Assembly: GCF_004135625.1 (NCBI RefSeq)
Contig: NZ_SDPV01000001.1
Span: 124,001-188,000, forward strand
Direction: 5' to 3'
From: Pelagerythrobacter rhizovicinus
GTDB lineage: Bacteria; Pseudomonadota; Alphaproteobacteria; Sphingomonadales; Sphingomonadaceae
DNA: 64,000 nucleotides
The notes under the pieces were generated by a model. It did not search any database and was not told where the DNA came from. It worked only from the letters and a program-made list of their open reading frames with translations. Positions 33,916 through 43,067 of the stretch are shown here, one piece after another. Position numbers and translations under genes: made by a program. The first letter of the stretch is position 1. Each line of letters opens with the position of its first letter.

Positions 33916-34458
33916 ATGAACACCATGCCTGGCACTATAGACCTCCGCGAGGCCGCAGCGGAGGATATCCGCTTCGCTTTCGCCCCGTTTTCGTTGGGCA
34001 CAGCGCTGGTCGCGGCCAGCGTGACGGGCGTAGCTGCCATCCTGATGGGGGACGATCGCACCGCGCTCTCCCGCGAGCTGGCCGGCGCCTTCCCGGCCGC
34101 GCGGATGACTCTCGACGAGGCTGGCCTGGAAGCCGTCGTGGAGAAAGTCGTCGCCTTGCTCGAAGCGCCGCACGAGGGGTTGAACCTGCCCCTCGACATT
34201 CGCGGCGGCGCGCTGGAGCGGGTCGTCTGGCAGGCGCTGCGTGCCGTGCCGCCGGGCGAGACCGTCACATATGGCCAGATCGCCAGAGCGTTACCGGTGC
34301 CCGCGACGGCACAGGAGGTCGGCGCCGCCTGCGCAGCCAATGTGCTCGCAGTCGCCGTCCCCTGCCACCGCGTGGTCAAGGCCGACGGGTCGATCTCCGG
34401 CTACCGCTGGGGCGTGCAACGCAAGCGCAAGCTGCTCAACCGGGAGGCGATGGCGTGA
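33916..34458 (+). CDS. Methylated-DNA-protein cysteine methyltransferase
   Basis: 180 residues from ATG 33916 (GAGGA seven bases upstream). The suicide methyl acceptor is the Cys in PCHRV (about residue 151), preceded by the wing RAVPPGETVTYGQIA. It corresponds to the C-terminal half of Ada plus the ribonuclease-like N-domain. The AdaA zinc/HTH sensor part is absent. It would take methyl groups from O6-methylguanine. The stop overlaps the start of the next gene (GTGA). Confidence 0.92.
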   Translation: MNTMPGTIDLREAAAEDIRFAFAPFSLGTALVAASVTGVAAILMGDDRTALSRELAGAFPAARMTLDEAGLEAVVEKVVALLEAPHEGLNLPLDIRGGALERVVWQALRAVPPGETVTYGQIARALPVPATAQEVGAACAANVLAVAVPCHRVVKADGSISGYRWGVQRKRKLLNREAMA

Positions 34459-35198
34459 GCACTGCAATCAGGAACATCGCGACAAGAGTTCACGAAGCCG
34501 GCGTCCGCGTCAGACCGGCCGACTGGGCGACAGTTTCCACCGAAGTCGACGACCAGGGCTGGTCGGTCCTGCCGAAGCTGCTTTCCACGCAGGAGTGCGA
34601 CGCGCTCGCGCGCCGATTTGACCGGGAAGAAGACTTCCGCAGCCACGTCGTCATGGCCCGGCACGGTTTCGGCCGCGGCGAGTACAAGTACTTCGCCTAT
34701 CCCCTGCCGCCTCTGGTCGAGAACCTGCGCACGAATCTCTATCCGCACCTCGCGCCGATCGCCAACCGCTGGCACGAAGCGATGGGGGGCGACGCGCGCT
34801 TTCCGGACGACCACGCCGCCTTCATCGCGCGCTGCCACGCGGCCGGACAGACCCGCCCGACGCCGCTGCTGCTCCAGTACGGTGAGGATGACTACAACGC
34901 GCTCCACCAGGATCTTTACGGCGAGCACGTCTTCCCGCTCCAGATCGCGATTCTGCTCAGCGAGCCGGGAAAGGATTTCGAGGGCGGTGAGTTCGTGCTG
35001 ACCGAGCAGCGTCCGCGCATGCAGTCGCGCGCGATGGTGGTCCCGCTCAGCCAGGGCGATGCCGTAGTGTTCGCGGTCAACAACCGGCCTGTGCAGGGCA
35101 AACGCGGCGCATATCGTGTCAAGCTCCGCCACGGCGTCAGCAAGCTGCGCGCGGGCCATCGCCACACGCTGGGGATCATCTTCCATGACGCCACCTGA
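34455..35198 (+). CDS. 2OG-Fe(II) oxygenase of unknown substrate, in the alkylation-repair operon
   Basis: 247 residues from GTG 34455. The double-stranded beta helix has the facial triad: LHQDLYGEH (His-x-Asp) and the distal His in the final part (RHGVSKLRAGHRHTLGIIFH, with an Arg for 2-oxoglutarate). The N-terminal part includes VDDQGWSVLPKLLS and EYKYFAYPLPP. It differs from AlkB in sequence and is sandwiched by overlaps between the methyltransferase and alkB. Known enzymes of this fold hydroxylate proteins or small molecules. Operon context suggests a third repair activity. Confidence 0.88.
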   Translation: MSTAIRNIATRVHEAGVRVRPADWATVSTEVDDQGWSVLPKLLSTQECDALARRFDREEDFRSHVVMARHGFGRGEYKYFAYPLPPLVENLRTNLYPHLAPIANRWHEAMGGDARFPDDHAAFIARCHAAGQTRPTPLLLQYGEDDYNALHQDLYGEHVFPLQIAILLSEPGKDFEGGEFVLTEQRPRMQSRAMVVPLSQGDAVVFAVNNRPVQGKRGAYRVKLRHGVSKLRAGHRHTLGIIFHDAT

Positions 35199-35859
35199 GA
35201 CAATCATGCTCCCGCTCGACCTGTACGACACGGCGTCGCGAGACGTACGGCTGGACGAGGGTGCTCTGGTGCTCGGTGGCATGGCGCGTTCGATCGATCG
35301 CGCACTGCTCGACGCGTTGACCGTGGTCGAGCGCGATGCTCCGTTCCGTCACCTGCTGACGCCCGGCGGCGGGCTGATGTCGGTGGCGATGACCAACTGC
35401 GGCGCTGTCGGATGGGTGAGCGATCGCAGCGGCTATCGCTACGATCCGGTCGATCCCGAAAGCGGCAAGCGCTGGCCCGCGATGCCGGCCGTTTTCACCG
35501 ATCTCGCGGCGCGTGCGGCGAACGCGGCCGGCTTCCGGGAATTTGCACCCGATGTCTGCCTGATCAATCGCTATGAGCCGGGGGCTCGTCTCTCGCTGCA
35601 TCAGGACCGCGATGAGCACGATCTCGGCCACCCAATCGTCTCGGTATCGCTCGGCCTTCCCGCCATCTTCCTCTGGGGCGGTCAGCAGCGCGTCGATCGT
35701 CCGCGCCGCGTGCCGCTCACCCACGGTGACGTGGTCGTCTGGGGCGGGCCGGCGCGTATGACCTTCCACGGTGTACGTGCCCTCGCAGAAGGCCATCATC
35801 CGCTGACCGGGAGCATCCGCTACAATCTCACTTTCAGACGGGCGTTGCCCAGGGGCTAA
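35185..35859 (+). CDS. alkB: DNA oxidative demethylase AlkB
   Basis: AlkB hydroxylates the methyl of 1-methyladenine or 3-methylcytosine, restoring the base. 224 residues. Signatures: MTNCGAVGWVSDRSGYRY, LHQDRDEHD (His-x-Asp), the distal His in FHGVRAL, and the 2OG-binding Arg pair in SIRYNLTFRR. ATG 35185 overlaps the previous gene by 14 bases; another ATG at 35206 is possible. It is the last gene of the operon. Confidence 0.94.
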   Translation: MTPPETIMLPLDLYDTASRDVRLDEGALVLGGMARSIDRALLDALTVVERDAPFRHLLTPGGGLMSVAMTNCGAVGWVSDRSGYRYDPVDPESGKRWPAMPAVFTDLAARAANAAGFREFAPDVCLINRYEPGARLSLHQDRDEHDLGHPIVSVSLGLPAIFLWGGQQRVDRPRRVPLTHGDVVVWGGPARMTFHGVRALAEGHHPLTGSIRYNLTFRRALPRG

Positions 35860-36162
35860 GGGCCGGAGCGATCGAACCAGTTTTCAGCTCGGCGACTTCT
35901 GTCCGTCGCCGATACCGTTAGGAGAGAAAAGCGGATGATCCGCTTTTACCGCAAGTTGGCTTGACGGCCGCCGGTCGAGTTTCGGCCCGGGACACGGATT
36001 ACGGTTGGGCTGGTGGAGCGCGGCTGTTTGCTGACGCTTCCGCACGAGCCATTTCGTCCATTGCTGCCGCGCGTGTGGCACGGAGCGTCGAACCTCGCTT
36101 GCGTGTCTTCTTGGCACCGGTTGATGCAGCGGTCGGACCGGTTTGGGTCGAGGGGGGACAAG
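35860..36162. other. Gap after alkB with a hairpin
   Basis: No gene is supported. A perfect 8-bp stem (35889-35896 with 35905-35912) lies 30 bases after alkB and may end the repair mRNA, though no T run follows. Confidence 0.45.
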
Positions 36163-37542
36163 ATGATCCCGTGGGGAAAGTTACTCTCGGTGCTGTCCGT
36201 GTATCTTGCGCTGGCCGCCACGGCATGGCCGGATTCAGAGGCGCCTCTCCCCCGTACGGCCGTTGTCGGCGTGACGGTGATCGATGGGACAGGTGCGCCG
36301 CCCCGCGCGGACATGGCCGTATTGATCCAGGGCGATCGGATCGCAGCGGTCGTGCCGCGCAGGGATTTTGCGCCCCCCGCGGGCACGAAGATCGTCGACG
36401 GCACGGGCAAGACCATCATCCCCGGCTTTGTCGGAATGCACGATCACACCCATGTGCCGGGAAATACGTTCACCGGCGAAGTCGCAGCGGGCCTGTGGAT
36501 CGCGGGCGGGGTGACCACGGTCATGACGGCAGGCAGCGCCGAGCCCGAACGCGAGCTCGCGCTTGCGCGGGAGATTGCACAAGGTGAGCGCATCGGTCCC
36601 GAAATTCTCCCCAGCGCGCCCTATATCTCCGGGCCAGGCGGCAGCCCTGCCATGGCCATGCCCGCTGACGCAGCGGCGGCGCGCGCATTCGTTCGCGACT
36701 GGAGCAAGCGCGGCGTTCAGTGGTTCAAACTCTACCGGCACACTGAACCGGCGATCGCGGCGGCGGTGATCGACGAGGCGCATCGGCAAGGCCGGCGCGT
36801 GACAGGCCATCTCTGCTCGATCACCTTTGCCGAGGCGGCTGTAATGGGCATCGACGGGATCGAACACGGGCTTACATCCGCAACCGATCTCGTTCCGGAC
36901 AAGGAGCCCCGTAGCTGCCGCTCGGCGGTGCCCTTGCTCGATGCTCTCGATCTGGACAGCCCGGAAGTTTCGCGCCTGATCGCGACGCTGGTTGCGCAGG
37001 ATGTCACGCTCACCTCGACACTGGCAATTCTGGAAGGGCGGTTCGCCGATCGCCCGCAGGGCGATGCACGGAGCCTGGCGATGCTGACGCCCGCCGCGCG
37101 CGATCGGCTGGCGGCCCACAGGGCGCAATTGGAAGCCGATGCCGCAACCACCCGGTGGACGTCCGCGGTCTGGGAAAAGATTCTCGCCTTCGAGCGACGC
37201 TTCGTGGCGGCGGGGGGCACACTCCTGACCGGCCCCGATTTCGGGCGCCACGTCGTTCCCGGCTTCGGCAACCAGCGCGGATTCGAATTGCTCGTCGAAG
37301 CGGGTTTCACCGCGCCCCAGGCAATTCGCATCGCCACTTTGAACGGGGCGGAAGCGCTGGGCCTGAGCGACCGGATCGGAAGGATTGCGCCGGGGTACGA
37401 GGCGGATCTGGTCCTGATCGACGGGGATCCGGCGCGCGACGCCCGGGACATTCGCAAGGTCGAGACTGTCTTCGTCAACGGGCAGGCAATTACGCCGGCG
37501 CCGCTGATCGAAGCGGCGCGCGGGCGTTTCGGTCCGCAATGA
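36163..37542 (+). CDS. Secreted imidazolonepropionase-like amidohydrolase
   Basis: 459 residues from ATG 36163 (GGGGGGA before it), with a signal peptide (residues 1-22). Binuclear-metal amidohydrolase motifs: GMHDHTH (HxH), FKLYRH with the bridging Lys region, VTGHLCSI, GIDGIEHGL, and TGPDFG with the catalytic Asp. The C-terminal beta domain (GLSDRIGRIAPGYEADLVLIDGDP, quoted in part: APGYEADLVLIDGDP) is typical of exported peptidase-like members. Substrate unknown; many relatives cleave prolyl or aryl dipeptides. Confidence 0.9.
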   Translation: MIPWGKLLSVLSVYLALAATAWPDSEAPLPRTAVVGVTVIDGTGAPPRADMAVLIQGDRIAAVVPRRDFAPPAGTKIVDGTGKTIIPGFVGMHDHTHVPGNTFTGEVAAGLWIAGGVTTVMTAGSAEPERELALAREIAQGERIGPEILPSAPYISGPGGSPAMAMPADAAAARAFVRDWSKRGVQWFKLYRHTEPAIAAAVIDEAHRQGRRVTGHLCSITFAEAAVMGIDGIEHGLTSATDLVPDKEPRSCRSAVPLLDALDLDSPEVSRLIATLVAQDVTLTSTLAILEGRFADRPQGDARSLAMLTPAARDRLAAHRAQLEADAATTRWTSAVWEKILAFERRFVAAGGTLLTGPDFGRHVVPGFGNQRGFELLVEAGFTAPQAIRIATLNGAEALGLSDRIGRIAPGYEADLVLIDGDPARDARDIRKVETVFVNGQAITPAPLIEAARGRFGPQ

Positions 37543-37655
37543 TCGCCAACCCTCTGGCGGCGGGCGTGCATGCCGTTCGGCCAAGCCTCTTTGAGACCGA
37601 AGTCATGCATCCAGGAAGATCCTGCAAGATGCCGGGGCCGGCCTGCTCCATCAAG

Positions 37656-38234
37656 CTAGTCCTCGATGTAAGCCACCTCCCCGAAGCGGCGGTTGCCGTA
37701 GACGAGGGCCTGCGTTTCCTGCCCAAGCATCACGCTGCTGACCGAGCAGGCAAAGACACGGTGCGTTCCGATCACGTGCGACTGCAGCACATTGCAGAGC
37801 ATCAGCGAAGCCGCGTCGCGGAGCACTGGCGGCCGTCGGTCGCCGAACTCCCACGCACCGTGTTCGAAGCGCGCGTGGCCGCGCACGCCGGTAATCCCGG
37901 CGAACGTCCTTGCCAGCGCGGCCTGACCCGGCCTGAGCGTGTTTATGCATAGCTCGCCGGCCGCAACGAGCGCATCGTGCGCCGCGGATTTGCGATTGAC
38001 CGACAGCAGGATGGACCGCGGATCGGTCGAGAGCGAAGTCACCGCCGTCACCGTCATGCCGTAATCGCTACCGGCGTGGTGTGTGGTGACGATGTGAACC
38101 GCGCTCGCCAAGCGGGCCATCGCTTCGAGGAAACTCTCCAGGGGCTGAGGCCCGGTGCGGTTCTCCGGGAGCGAGAAGCGCTTTTCGGGAGGCGCGTCGA
38201 CAATCGCCGAGGGCCGGATGTGGAGTTCGCTCAT
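37656..38234 (-). CDS. Flavin reductase-like FMN-binding protein
   Basis: 192 residues of the HpaC-like fold: SAVHIVTTHHAG, GMTVTAVTSLSTDPRSILLS, and FAGITGVRGHARFEHGAW with the conserved FAG. Such reductases usually supply FMNH2 or FADH2 to a separate monooxygenase. No such oxygenase gene is next to it in the window. It lies downstream of an amidohydrolase in the same direction, with a hairpin between. Confidence 0.88.
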   Translation of the reverse strand: MSELHIRPSAIVDAPPEKRFSLPENRTGPQPLESFLEAMARLASAVHIVTTHHAGSDYGMTVTAVTSLSTDPRSILLSVNRKSAAHDALVAAGELCINTLRPGQAALARTFAGITGVRGHARFEHGAWEFGDRRPPVLRDAASLMLCNVLQSHVIGTHRVFACSVSSVMLGQETQALVYGNRRFGEVAYIED

Positions 38235-38261
38235 GCAGGCGCCCCGTGAAAGGGTGGGAAC

Positions 38262-38299
38262 GCAGGAGGGCGCCCGGCAGGTGCCGGTCGCCCTCCTGC
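38262..38299. terminator. Hairpin between amidohydrolase and flavin reductase
   Basis: A perfect 11-bp stem (38262-38272 with 38289-38299) lies 8 bases past the amidohydrolase stop. No T run follows on the minus strand. It may only lower read-through into the reductase gene. Confidence 0.5.
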
Positions 38300-38307
38300 G
38301 CCGTCGG

Positions 38308-39480
38308 TCAGGCGGCCAGCGCCGCGCTCGAATGGTAGTTCATCATCGCATCGTAGTTCGTGCGATAGAACATGTCCTTGATCTCTTCGTCGACGCCTTC
38401 GAGCGTGCTTTCGAATTTGCCGACCGGATCCTTCGTCCCTTCCGGGTGGGGGTAGTCGCTCGAGAACATGAAGAGCTCTGCGCCGCCATCGCGGATCATT
38501 TCGCCGACGTCCTCACCCGGGAACGGGGTGAACTTGACGGCGCGGCGAATGAACTCGGACGGAAGCATCTCGAGCTCCTGGACGTAGGGGTCCGTCCGCT
38601 TGAAGGACTTGTGCGCGTAGTCGAGGCGGCGAAGGAAGTCGGGGACCCAGCCTGCGCCGGATTCGATGACGCCGCCGCGCAAGCCCGGATGCCGCTGGAA
38701 GACACCGTCATAGATCATGGCCGTAAGAAACTCCTGAGGCGCGAAGCAAAGCGAGGTGAAATCGGCAAAACGCAGATTCTCGCCGCCGCCGTGGAGGTCG
38801 GGTGCGCGCTCACGGCCGTTGTTGTGGTATCCCTTGGGCTGCGTCTTGGTGCCGGTTCCGATGTGGACCATGAACGGGATCTTGCGATCCTCGAGCATTT
38901 TCCAGAACGGCGCGTGATCGGGATGGCCCGGGGACATGTCTCCGCAGGGCATCGGCGCAACACCTACCGCACCCGCGCCTGCGCCGATTGCACGCTCGGC
39001 TTCGGCAAATGCCATGGCAGGATTGTCGAGCGGGATGTAGGCCACGTTGACCAGCCGTTTGTCGCCATCGCAGAAGGCCTGCTGCGCCTTGTTGGCAGCC
39101 CGAACGATGGCGTATTTCTCTTCCTCGCTGTCGGCCTTGCCCATCGCGGCGAGACACGCCGTCGTAAAGACGAGCTGGCTGGTAAAACCATACTTGTCGA
39201 GCATGCGGGTCCGCTCGCTTGCGTCGAACGCACCGAACGCCATCCACCCCTTGTCACCCGCGATCGGATCTTCGGCCGCGGCTGCATCTGCTTCGGGATC
39301 GCCCGCGCGCGCCTTCGCCTTTTCGATCATGCCGACGACGCGGCCCGACTTATCGGCCTTGTAGAGGGTGCCGTACTTCTCCCGCAGTTCGTGGCTATCG
39401 AGAAACTCGTAGATCCAGTCGTCGGTTTCCATGGTGTGGCTGTCGGCGTCGTTGATGACGCGCCCATAGGCGTAGTTCAT
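38308..39480 (-). CDS. Amidohydrolase-2 family (ACMSD-like) protein
   Basis: 390 residues without a signal peptide. The first metal pair is in NDADSHTMETDDW (D-x-H). Later signatures are MVHIGTGTK, GGGVIESGAGWVPDFLRRLD and SSDYPHPEGTKDPV with the catalytic Asp. ACMSD-like enzymes decarboxylate or hydrolyse aromatic and ring-cleaved acids. Together with the TonB receptor upstream and the flavin reductase downstream it suggests an uptake and breakdown pathway for an aromatic or terpenoid-like compound. Confidence 0.88.
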   Translation of the reverse strand: MNYAYGRVINDADSHTMETDDWIYEFLDSHELREKYGTLYKADKSGRVVGMIEKAKARAGDPEADAAAAEDPIAGDKGWMAFGAFDASERTRMLDKYGFTSQLVFTTACLAAMGKADSEEEKYAIVRAANKAQQAFCDGDKRLVNVAYIPLDNPAMAFAEAERAIGAGAGAVGVAPMPCGDMSPGHPDHAPFWKMLEDRKIPFMVHIGTGTKTQPKGYHNNGRERAPDLHGGGENLRFADFTSLCFAPQEFLTAMIYDGVFQRHPGLRGGVIESGAGWVPDFLRRLDYAHKSFKRTDPYVQELEMLPSEFIRRAVKFTPFPGEDVGEMIRDGGAELFMFSSDYPHPEGTKDPVGKFESTLEGVDEEIKDMFYRTNYDAMMNYHSSAALAA

Positions 39481-39565
39481 AGATCATCTCCCAATTTGAA
39501 ACGCAGGCCCTTCAGAAAATCTGCCTCGCCGCGAACCTGGAGGGCGGTCATCCCAGTTGCGGCTG

Positions 39566-39620
39566 AAAAATGGAGCGGGCAGTCGCGGGACGGATGGGGT
39601 CCGCATTCGCCGCCCGCTCC
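39566..39620 (-). terminator. Terminator after the TonB receptor gene
   Basis: A 9-bp perfect stem (39572-39580 with 39612-39620) with a long loop is followed on the minus strand by ATTTTT (to 39566). It lies six bases after the receptor stop codon. Confidence 0.6.
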
Positions 39621-39625
39621 AGTCG

Positions 39626-41947
39626 TCAATCACCAAGGCGGACTCGGAGAGTGAGGCCCGCCTGGCGCTCGCGGTAACGAGAGAGGTATTGGGCATAGCC
39701 GCCCGAAGTGTCGGCCGAGTTCGGCGTGATCAACGTGGCGTAATGCTTGTCGGTGATATTGCGGACGAAGCCGCGCAGCTCGAACATGCCATCGGCGAAA
39801 GAGAGCGCTGCCGAGGCGTTCCAGATCCCGTAGGCGGGCTGGATCGTCATGGGATCGCCCGTCGCCGAGAACTGCTCGTCGTCCTGCCAGGAGTAATCGG
39901 TGGCGAGCAGCAGGTCCATGTCGTCGGTCAGCGGCGTCTCGAAGTTCGCAGCGACGTTGAACTTGAACTTGGGCGAGTTGGCCAGCTGGTTGCCATGGAC
40001 GTCGATTACGGGGCGCCCATTGACGAGGCGGCAGCCGTTGCTGAGCGTCGGCACGGTATAGGCGTAAGGGCATGAGAGGCCGTCCAGATCACGGTACTCC
40101 CCGTCGACGTACGCAGCGTTCGCCGACAGGTTCAGGCCCTGAACCGGCCGGACCGCGAGCTGCGCCTCGGCGCCTTTGGTCACGAGGCCGCCGGCGTTCG
40201 TGGTCCGGAAATCGGGCGGATTGGTGCTGGTGTCGTAGATCTGGGTCTGGAAGTCCTTGAACTTCTCGTAAAACACTGCCGCGTTGAAAGTCGCCGCTCC
40301 GCCGAGGAAGCGTGACTTCACGCCCAGATCGTAAGCCATGACAGTCTCGGGGCGGATCAGTGGGCTGACGTCCGGCTGGACGACGCCCGTCGAAGCTAGT
40401 CCGGGCCCTTTGTAGCCGCGGGCTACGTTGGCGTAGACCATGACATCCGGGGCAACGTCATATTCGCCCGTGATCTTCCACGAGAAGTTGGTCGACTCGC
40501 CGCGTTCCACCGTATCCCCTGCGACACTGCCGATAATCGCGGAGGAGCCGGGAAGGGCGCCGGGCAGATCGTAGGCGACACGGCGGGCGCGCAACTCGTC
40601 GTGGGTCAGACGCCCGCCCACCCGCACGCGGAGAGCGTCTGTTGCGTTCCAGGTGACCGAGCCGAATCCCGCGTAGCTCTTGCTGACGAAGTCGGTTTCG
40701 ATGACGCCGACGACCAGCGGCGCCGGCGCCGGACCGAGCAGGCGCCCGCCGGCGCGGAAGAGAACATCGTTCTTGCCGCGGAAGTAATACAGACCGGCGA
40801 GCCATTCGATCGTCTGCCCCGGATCGGACGCAAGCCGCAATTCTTGGCTGAACTGCCGGTAACGATAGTCGCCCCCGTTGTAGTCGAAGCGGTCGAGCGG
40901 CGTCTGATCGCCATCGAAGTCGAGGATGTGGTGATTGTCGCGCACACCCGTGATCGAGGTCAGCGACATGCCGCCGAGATCGATGTCGACTTGCCCCGTA
41001 AAACCCTTGTAACGGCGGAGCGGCGCGCCGGGGTACGTGCCGGTTGGCATGCCAAAGACCACCGAGAGGTTGTCCGGCCCGGGTTCGATTCCGTACTGGC
41101 CCAAGTAGTTCGCGAGATTGGCGTTCTCGCCGAGCGTCAGCGCAGTCGAGAAGCAGCAGACCGATGTGTCCTTCGCGTAGTCGCCGGTCACCAGAATGCT
41201 TACGGCGTCGCTCGGCTCGAACAGGACCTTGCCGCGAAAGCCGTAGTTGCGTGTACCGTTGTAGTCTTCGCCCAGATACGGGTTGTGGATGAAGCCCTCG
41301 GTGCGGTTACGGAAGCCGACGAGGCGCACGGCCAACTGCTCGCCCATCGGCAAGTTGACGATCCCGCTGTTGCGAAACTCTCCGTCCGTTCCGACGGTGG
41401 CGGACATCTCGGCGGCGAACTGGCCGAGGCGCGGCGCGTTGGTGACAATGTTGACCAGCCCCGCCGACGCGTTCTTGCCGAACAGGAGACCCTGCGGCCC
41501 CTCCAGTACTTCCACGCGGTCGATGTCGATGAGAGATGCGGCTGATTGCGGCTGGCCGAGCACGACACCATCGACGACGGTCGAGACGCTTTGCTCGACG
41601 GTCGAGGAAAACGATGACGTCCCGATTCCGCGAACGGCAAAGGCGGACGACATCGGCATGGGGTTGTCGCGGAACGTCAGGGTAGGCGCAATCCGCGTGA
41701 GATCGCGCGAATCGACGATCTGCAAGGTTTCGAGAGCCTCACCACTAGCGACGGTTATTGACTCGGAAACGTCCTGGACGTCCTCGACCCGCTTGCGTGC
41801 GGTGACAAGGATGACGTCCCCCGACGCCGCCGTGCTGCGGGCTGAGTGCTCCTCTGCTTCCTGAGCAGCAAGCGGCGTCGCGCCGAGCATGCCCGCGGCC
41901 GCCACGGTCGCAAGCGCGCCTGCGTGCCCGAAAGCCTTCTTGTCCAT
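39626..41947 (-). CDS. TonB-dependent outer-membrane receptor
   Basis: 773 residues. Signal peptide (ends about residue 29, TPLAAQ). A TonB box VILVTARKR follows, then the plug domain (RDLTRIAPTLTFRDN, FAVRGIGTSS, VEVLEGPQGLLFGKNASAG) and a 22-strand barrel ending in the aromatic-terminated strand (LTLRVRLGD). The RKRVEDVQDV start is typical of sphingomonad receptors that import aromatic or other small organic compounds, not of siderophore ones alone. A minus-strand TATAAT lies at 42043-42038 upstream. Confidence 0.93.
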   Translation of the reverse strand: MDKKAFGHAGALATVAAAGMLGATPLAAQEAEEHSARSTAASGDVILVTARKRVEDVQDVSESITVASGEALETLQIVDSRDLTRIAPTLTFRDNPMPMSSAFAVRGIGTSSFSSTVEQSVSTVVDGVVLGQPQSAASLIDIDRVEVLEGPQGLLFGKNASAGLVNIVTNAPRLGQFAAEMSATVGTDGEFRNSGIVNLPMGEQLAVRLVGFRNRTEGFIHNPYLGEDYNGTRNYGFRGKVLFEPSDAVSILVTGDYAKDTSVCCFSTALTLGENANLANYLGQYGIEPGPDNLSVVFGMPTGTYPGAPLRRYKGFTGQVDIDLGGMSLTSITGVRDNHHILDFDGDQTPLDRFDYNGGDYRYRQFSQELRLASDPGQTIEWLAGLYYFRGKNDVLFRAGGRLLGPAPAPLVVGVIETDFVSKSYAGFGSVTWNATDALRVRVGGRLTHDELRARRVAYDLPGALPGSSAIIGSVAGDTVERGESTNFSWKITGEYDVAPDVMVYANVARGYKGPGLASTGVVQPDVSPLIRPETVMAYDLGVKSRFLGGAATFNAAVFYEKFKDFQTQIYDTSTNPPDFRTTNAGGLVTKGAEAQLAVRPVQGLNLSANAAYVDGEYRDLDGLSCPYAYTVPTLSNGCRLVNGRPVIDVHGNQLANSPKFKFNVAANFETPLTDDMDLLLATDYSWQDDEQFSATGDPMTIQPAYGIWNASAALSFADGMFELRGFVRNITDKHYATLITPNSADTSGGYAQYLSRYRERQAGLTLRVRLGD

Positions 41948-42431
41948 CTCTCTCTCCCATTGCGAGCTCCTCGAGAAGCCCTTGAGAGCAACCTGTCATG
42001 TTATTTGAGTGTGTGTCAATACGTAAACAGGTGATGTATTATAGCATAGCGTACGTCATCGTCCCAATATGGAGTGCAGGTCAGTAAATCCGTCTTTCCA
42101 AGATTCAGCAGTCCTCTCCCACGCGCTTTGCCGTCCGAGGGAGCGCTCTCTTGGGGCAAAAGCGCCTACGCGTGAGGCGCTAGGGCGGGGCGTAGGATTG
42201 TTCGGATCTGCGTCTCGAAAGCGCGGCATCGATCCGAAAAGGCGAATCCTACGCACGATCCGCATTCTTGACGAGAACTCAAATAACAGGGGGTGTATAT
42301 GATTCAGACGACAGCGAGAACCCCGATCTGGATCGTGGCATCGGAGAGAACCGCAACGATGACGCGAGGCGCAGGATCGCCCCATTGTGCGCCCGGCGCG
42401 GCTCACCTTTCCATTCCCGCTGCTCCACCCT
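41948..42431. other. Promoter region of the TonB receptor and a hairpin block
   Basis: About 480 bases with no gene. The AT-rich left half holds a TATAAT on the minus strand (42038-42043), a probable receptor promoter. The right half holds a repeat-like hairpin block listed separately. Confidence 0.45.
42161..42254. repeat. Paired hairpins upstream of the TetR gene
   Basis: A 7-bp perfect stem (42161-42167 with 42175-42181) is followed by a larger stem: 42190-42199 with 42245-42254 is perfect over 10 bases, and 42203-42208 with 42231-42236 is perfect over six. The arrangement resembles a mobile palindromic repeat. Confidence 0.65.
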
Positions 42432-43067
42432 ATGGTCCGGTCCATGAGTGAACGCGTGCGCGAAGTGGACCTGCAGCCCCGCATGCGCGCACAGGATCGC
42501 GTTGCAATGATGGTGCTGGAGGCGGATCGCCAGATCAATTTGCGGCGATCGGCGCGAATTGCTCCCGCCGATATTGCGGCTGACCTGGGGACAAGCCGGT
42601 CGCTGTTCTATTCCTACTTTCCTGATCTCAATGCGTTGCTCATCGCTGTGCTCGACCGTCATGCGGACCTGCTGCTGAAGGCTGGGCTCGATCGAGCCGC
42701 AGATCGGCAGGACATGCTGGCGGCCGCGACCGATAGCGCCGGCGTCTATCTCGATCACATCGTCACCTACGGTTCGGCGATCGAGCTCTGTTTTCGCGAG
42801 CGGTGGCTCGTTCGCCACCTGCATGGCCGGATGAAAACGCTGGCCAATGGCGTCCTTCGGAAGCTGGCGCGCAAGATCCAGGGTGAGCTACGCTACGGTC
42901 CGCGCGAGGCGCTTGGGATTGTCCAGATCCTCCAGGCGATGCCCGAGGAGGGCGCGCGGCTTGTTCGCAGCGGCGATATCTCGCTGGAAATGGCGCATGA
43001 TCTTTGCCGCCGGCATATCACGGTCTCGCTAGAGGAACTGCGACCCCAGCCGAGCGCCCGTACCTAG
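42432..43067 (+). CDS. TetR-type transcriptional regulator
   Basis: About 211 residues. The HTH reads RIAPADIAADLGTSRSLFYSYFPDLNALL, quoted in parts as DIAADLGTSRSLFYSYF, a TetR DNA-binding domain. The ligand-binding part is helical with no recognisable specificity. Starts at 42432 and 42444 are both possible; neither has a clear ribosome site. It points away from the TonB receptor and may control it. Its last four bases overlap the convergent regulator gene. Confidence 0.82.
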   Translation: MVRSMSERVREVDLQPRMRAQDRVAMMVLEADRQINLRRSARIAPADIAADLGTSRSLFYSYFPDLNALLIAVLDRHADLLLKAGLDRAADRQDMLAAATDSAGVYLDHIVTYGSAIELCFRERWLVRHLHGRMKTLANGVLRKLARKIQGELRYGPREALGIVQILQAMPEEGARLVRSGDISLEMAHDLCRRHITVSLEELRPQPSART

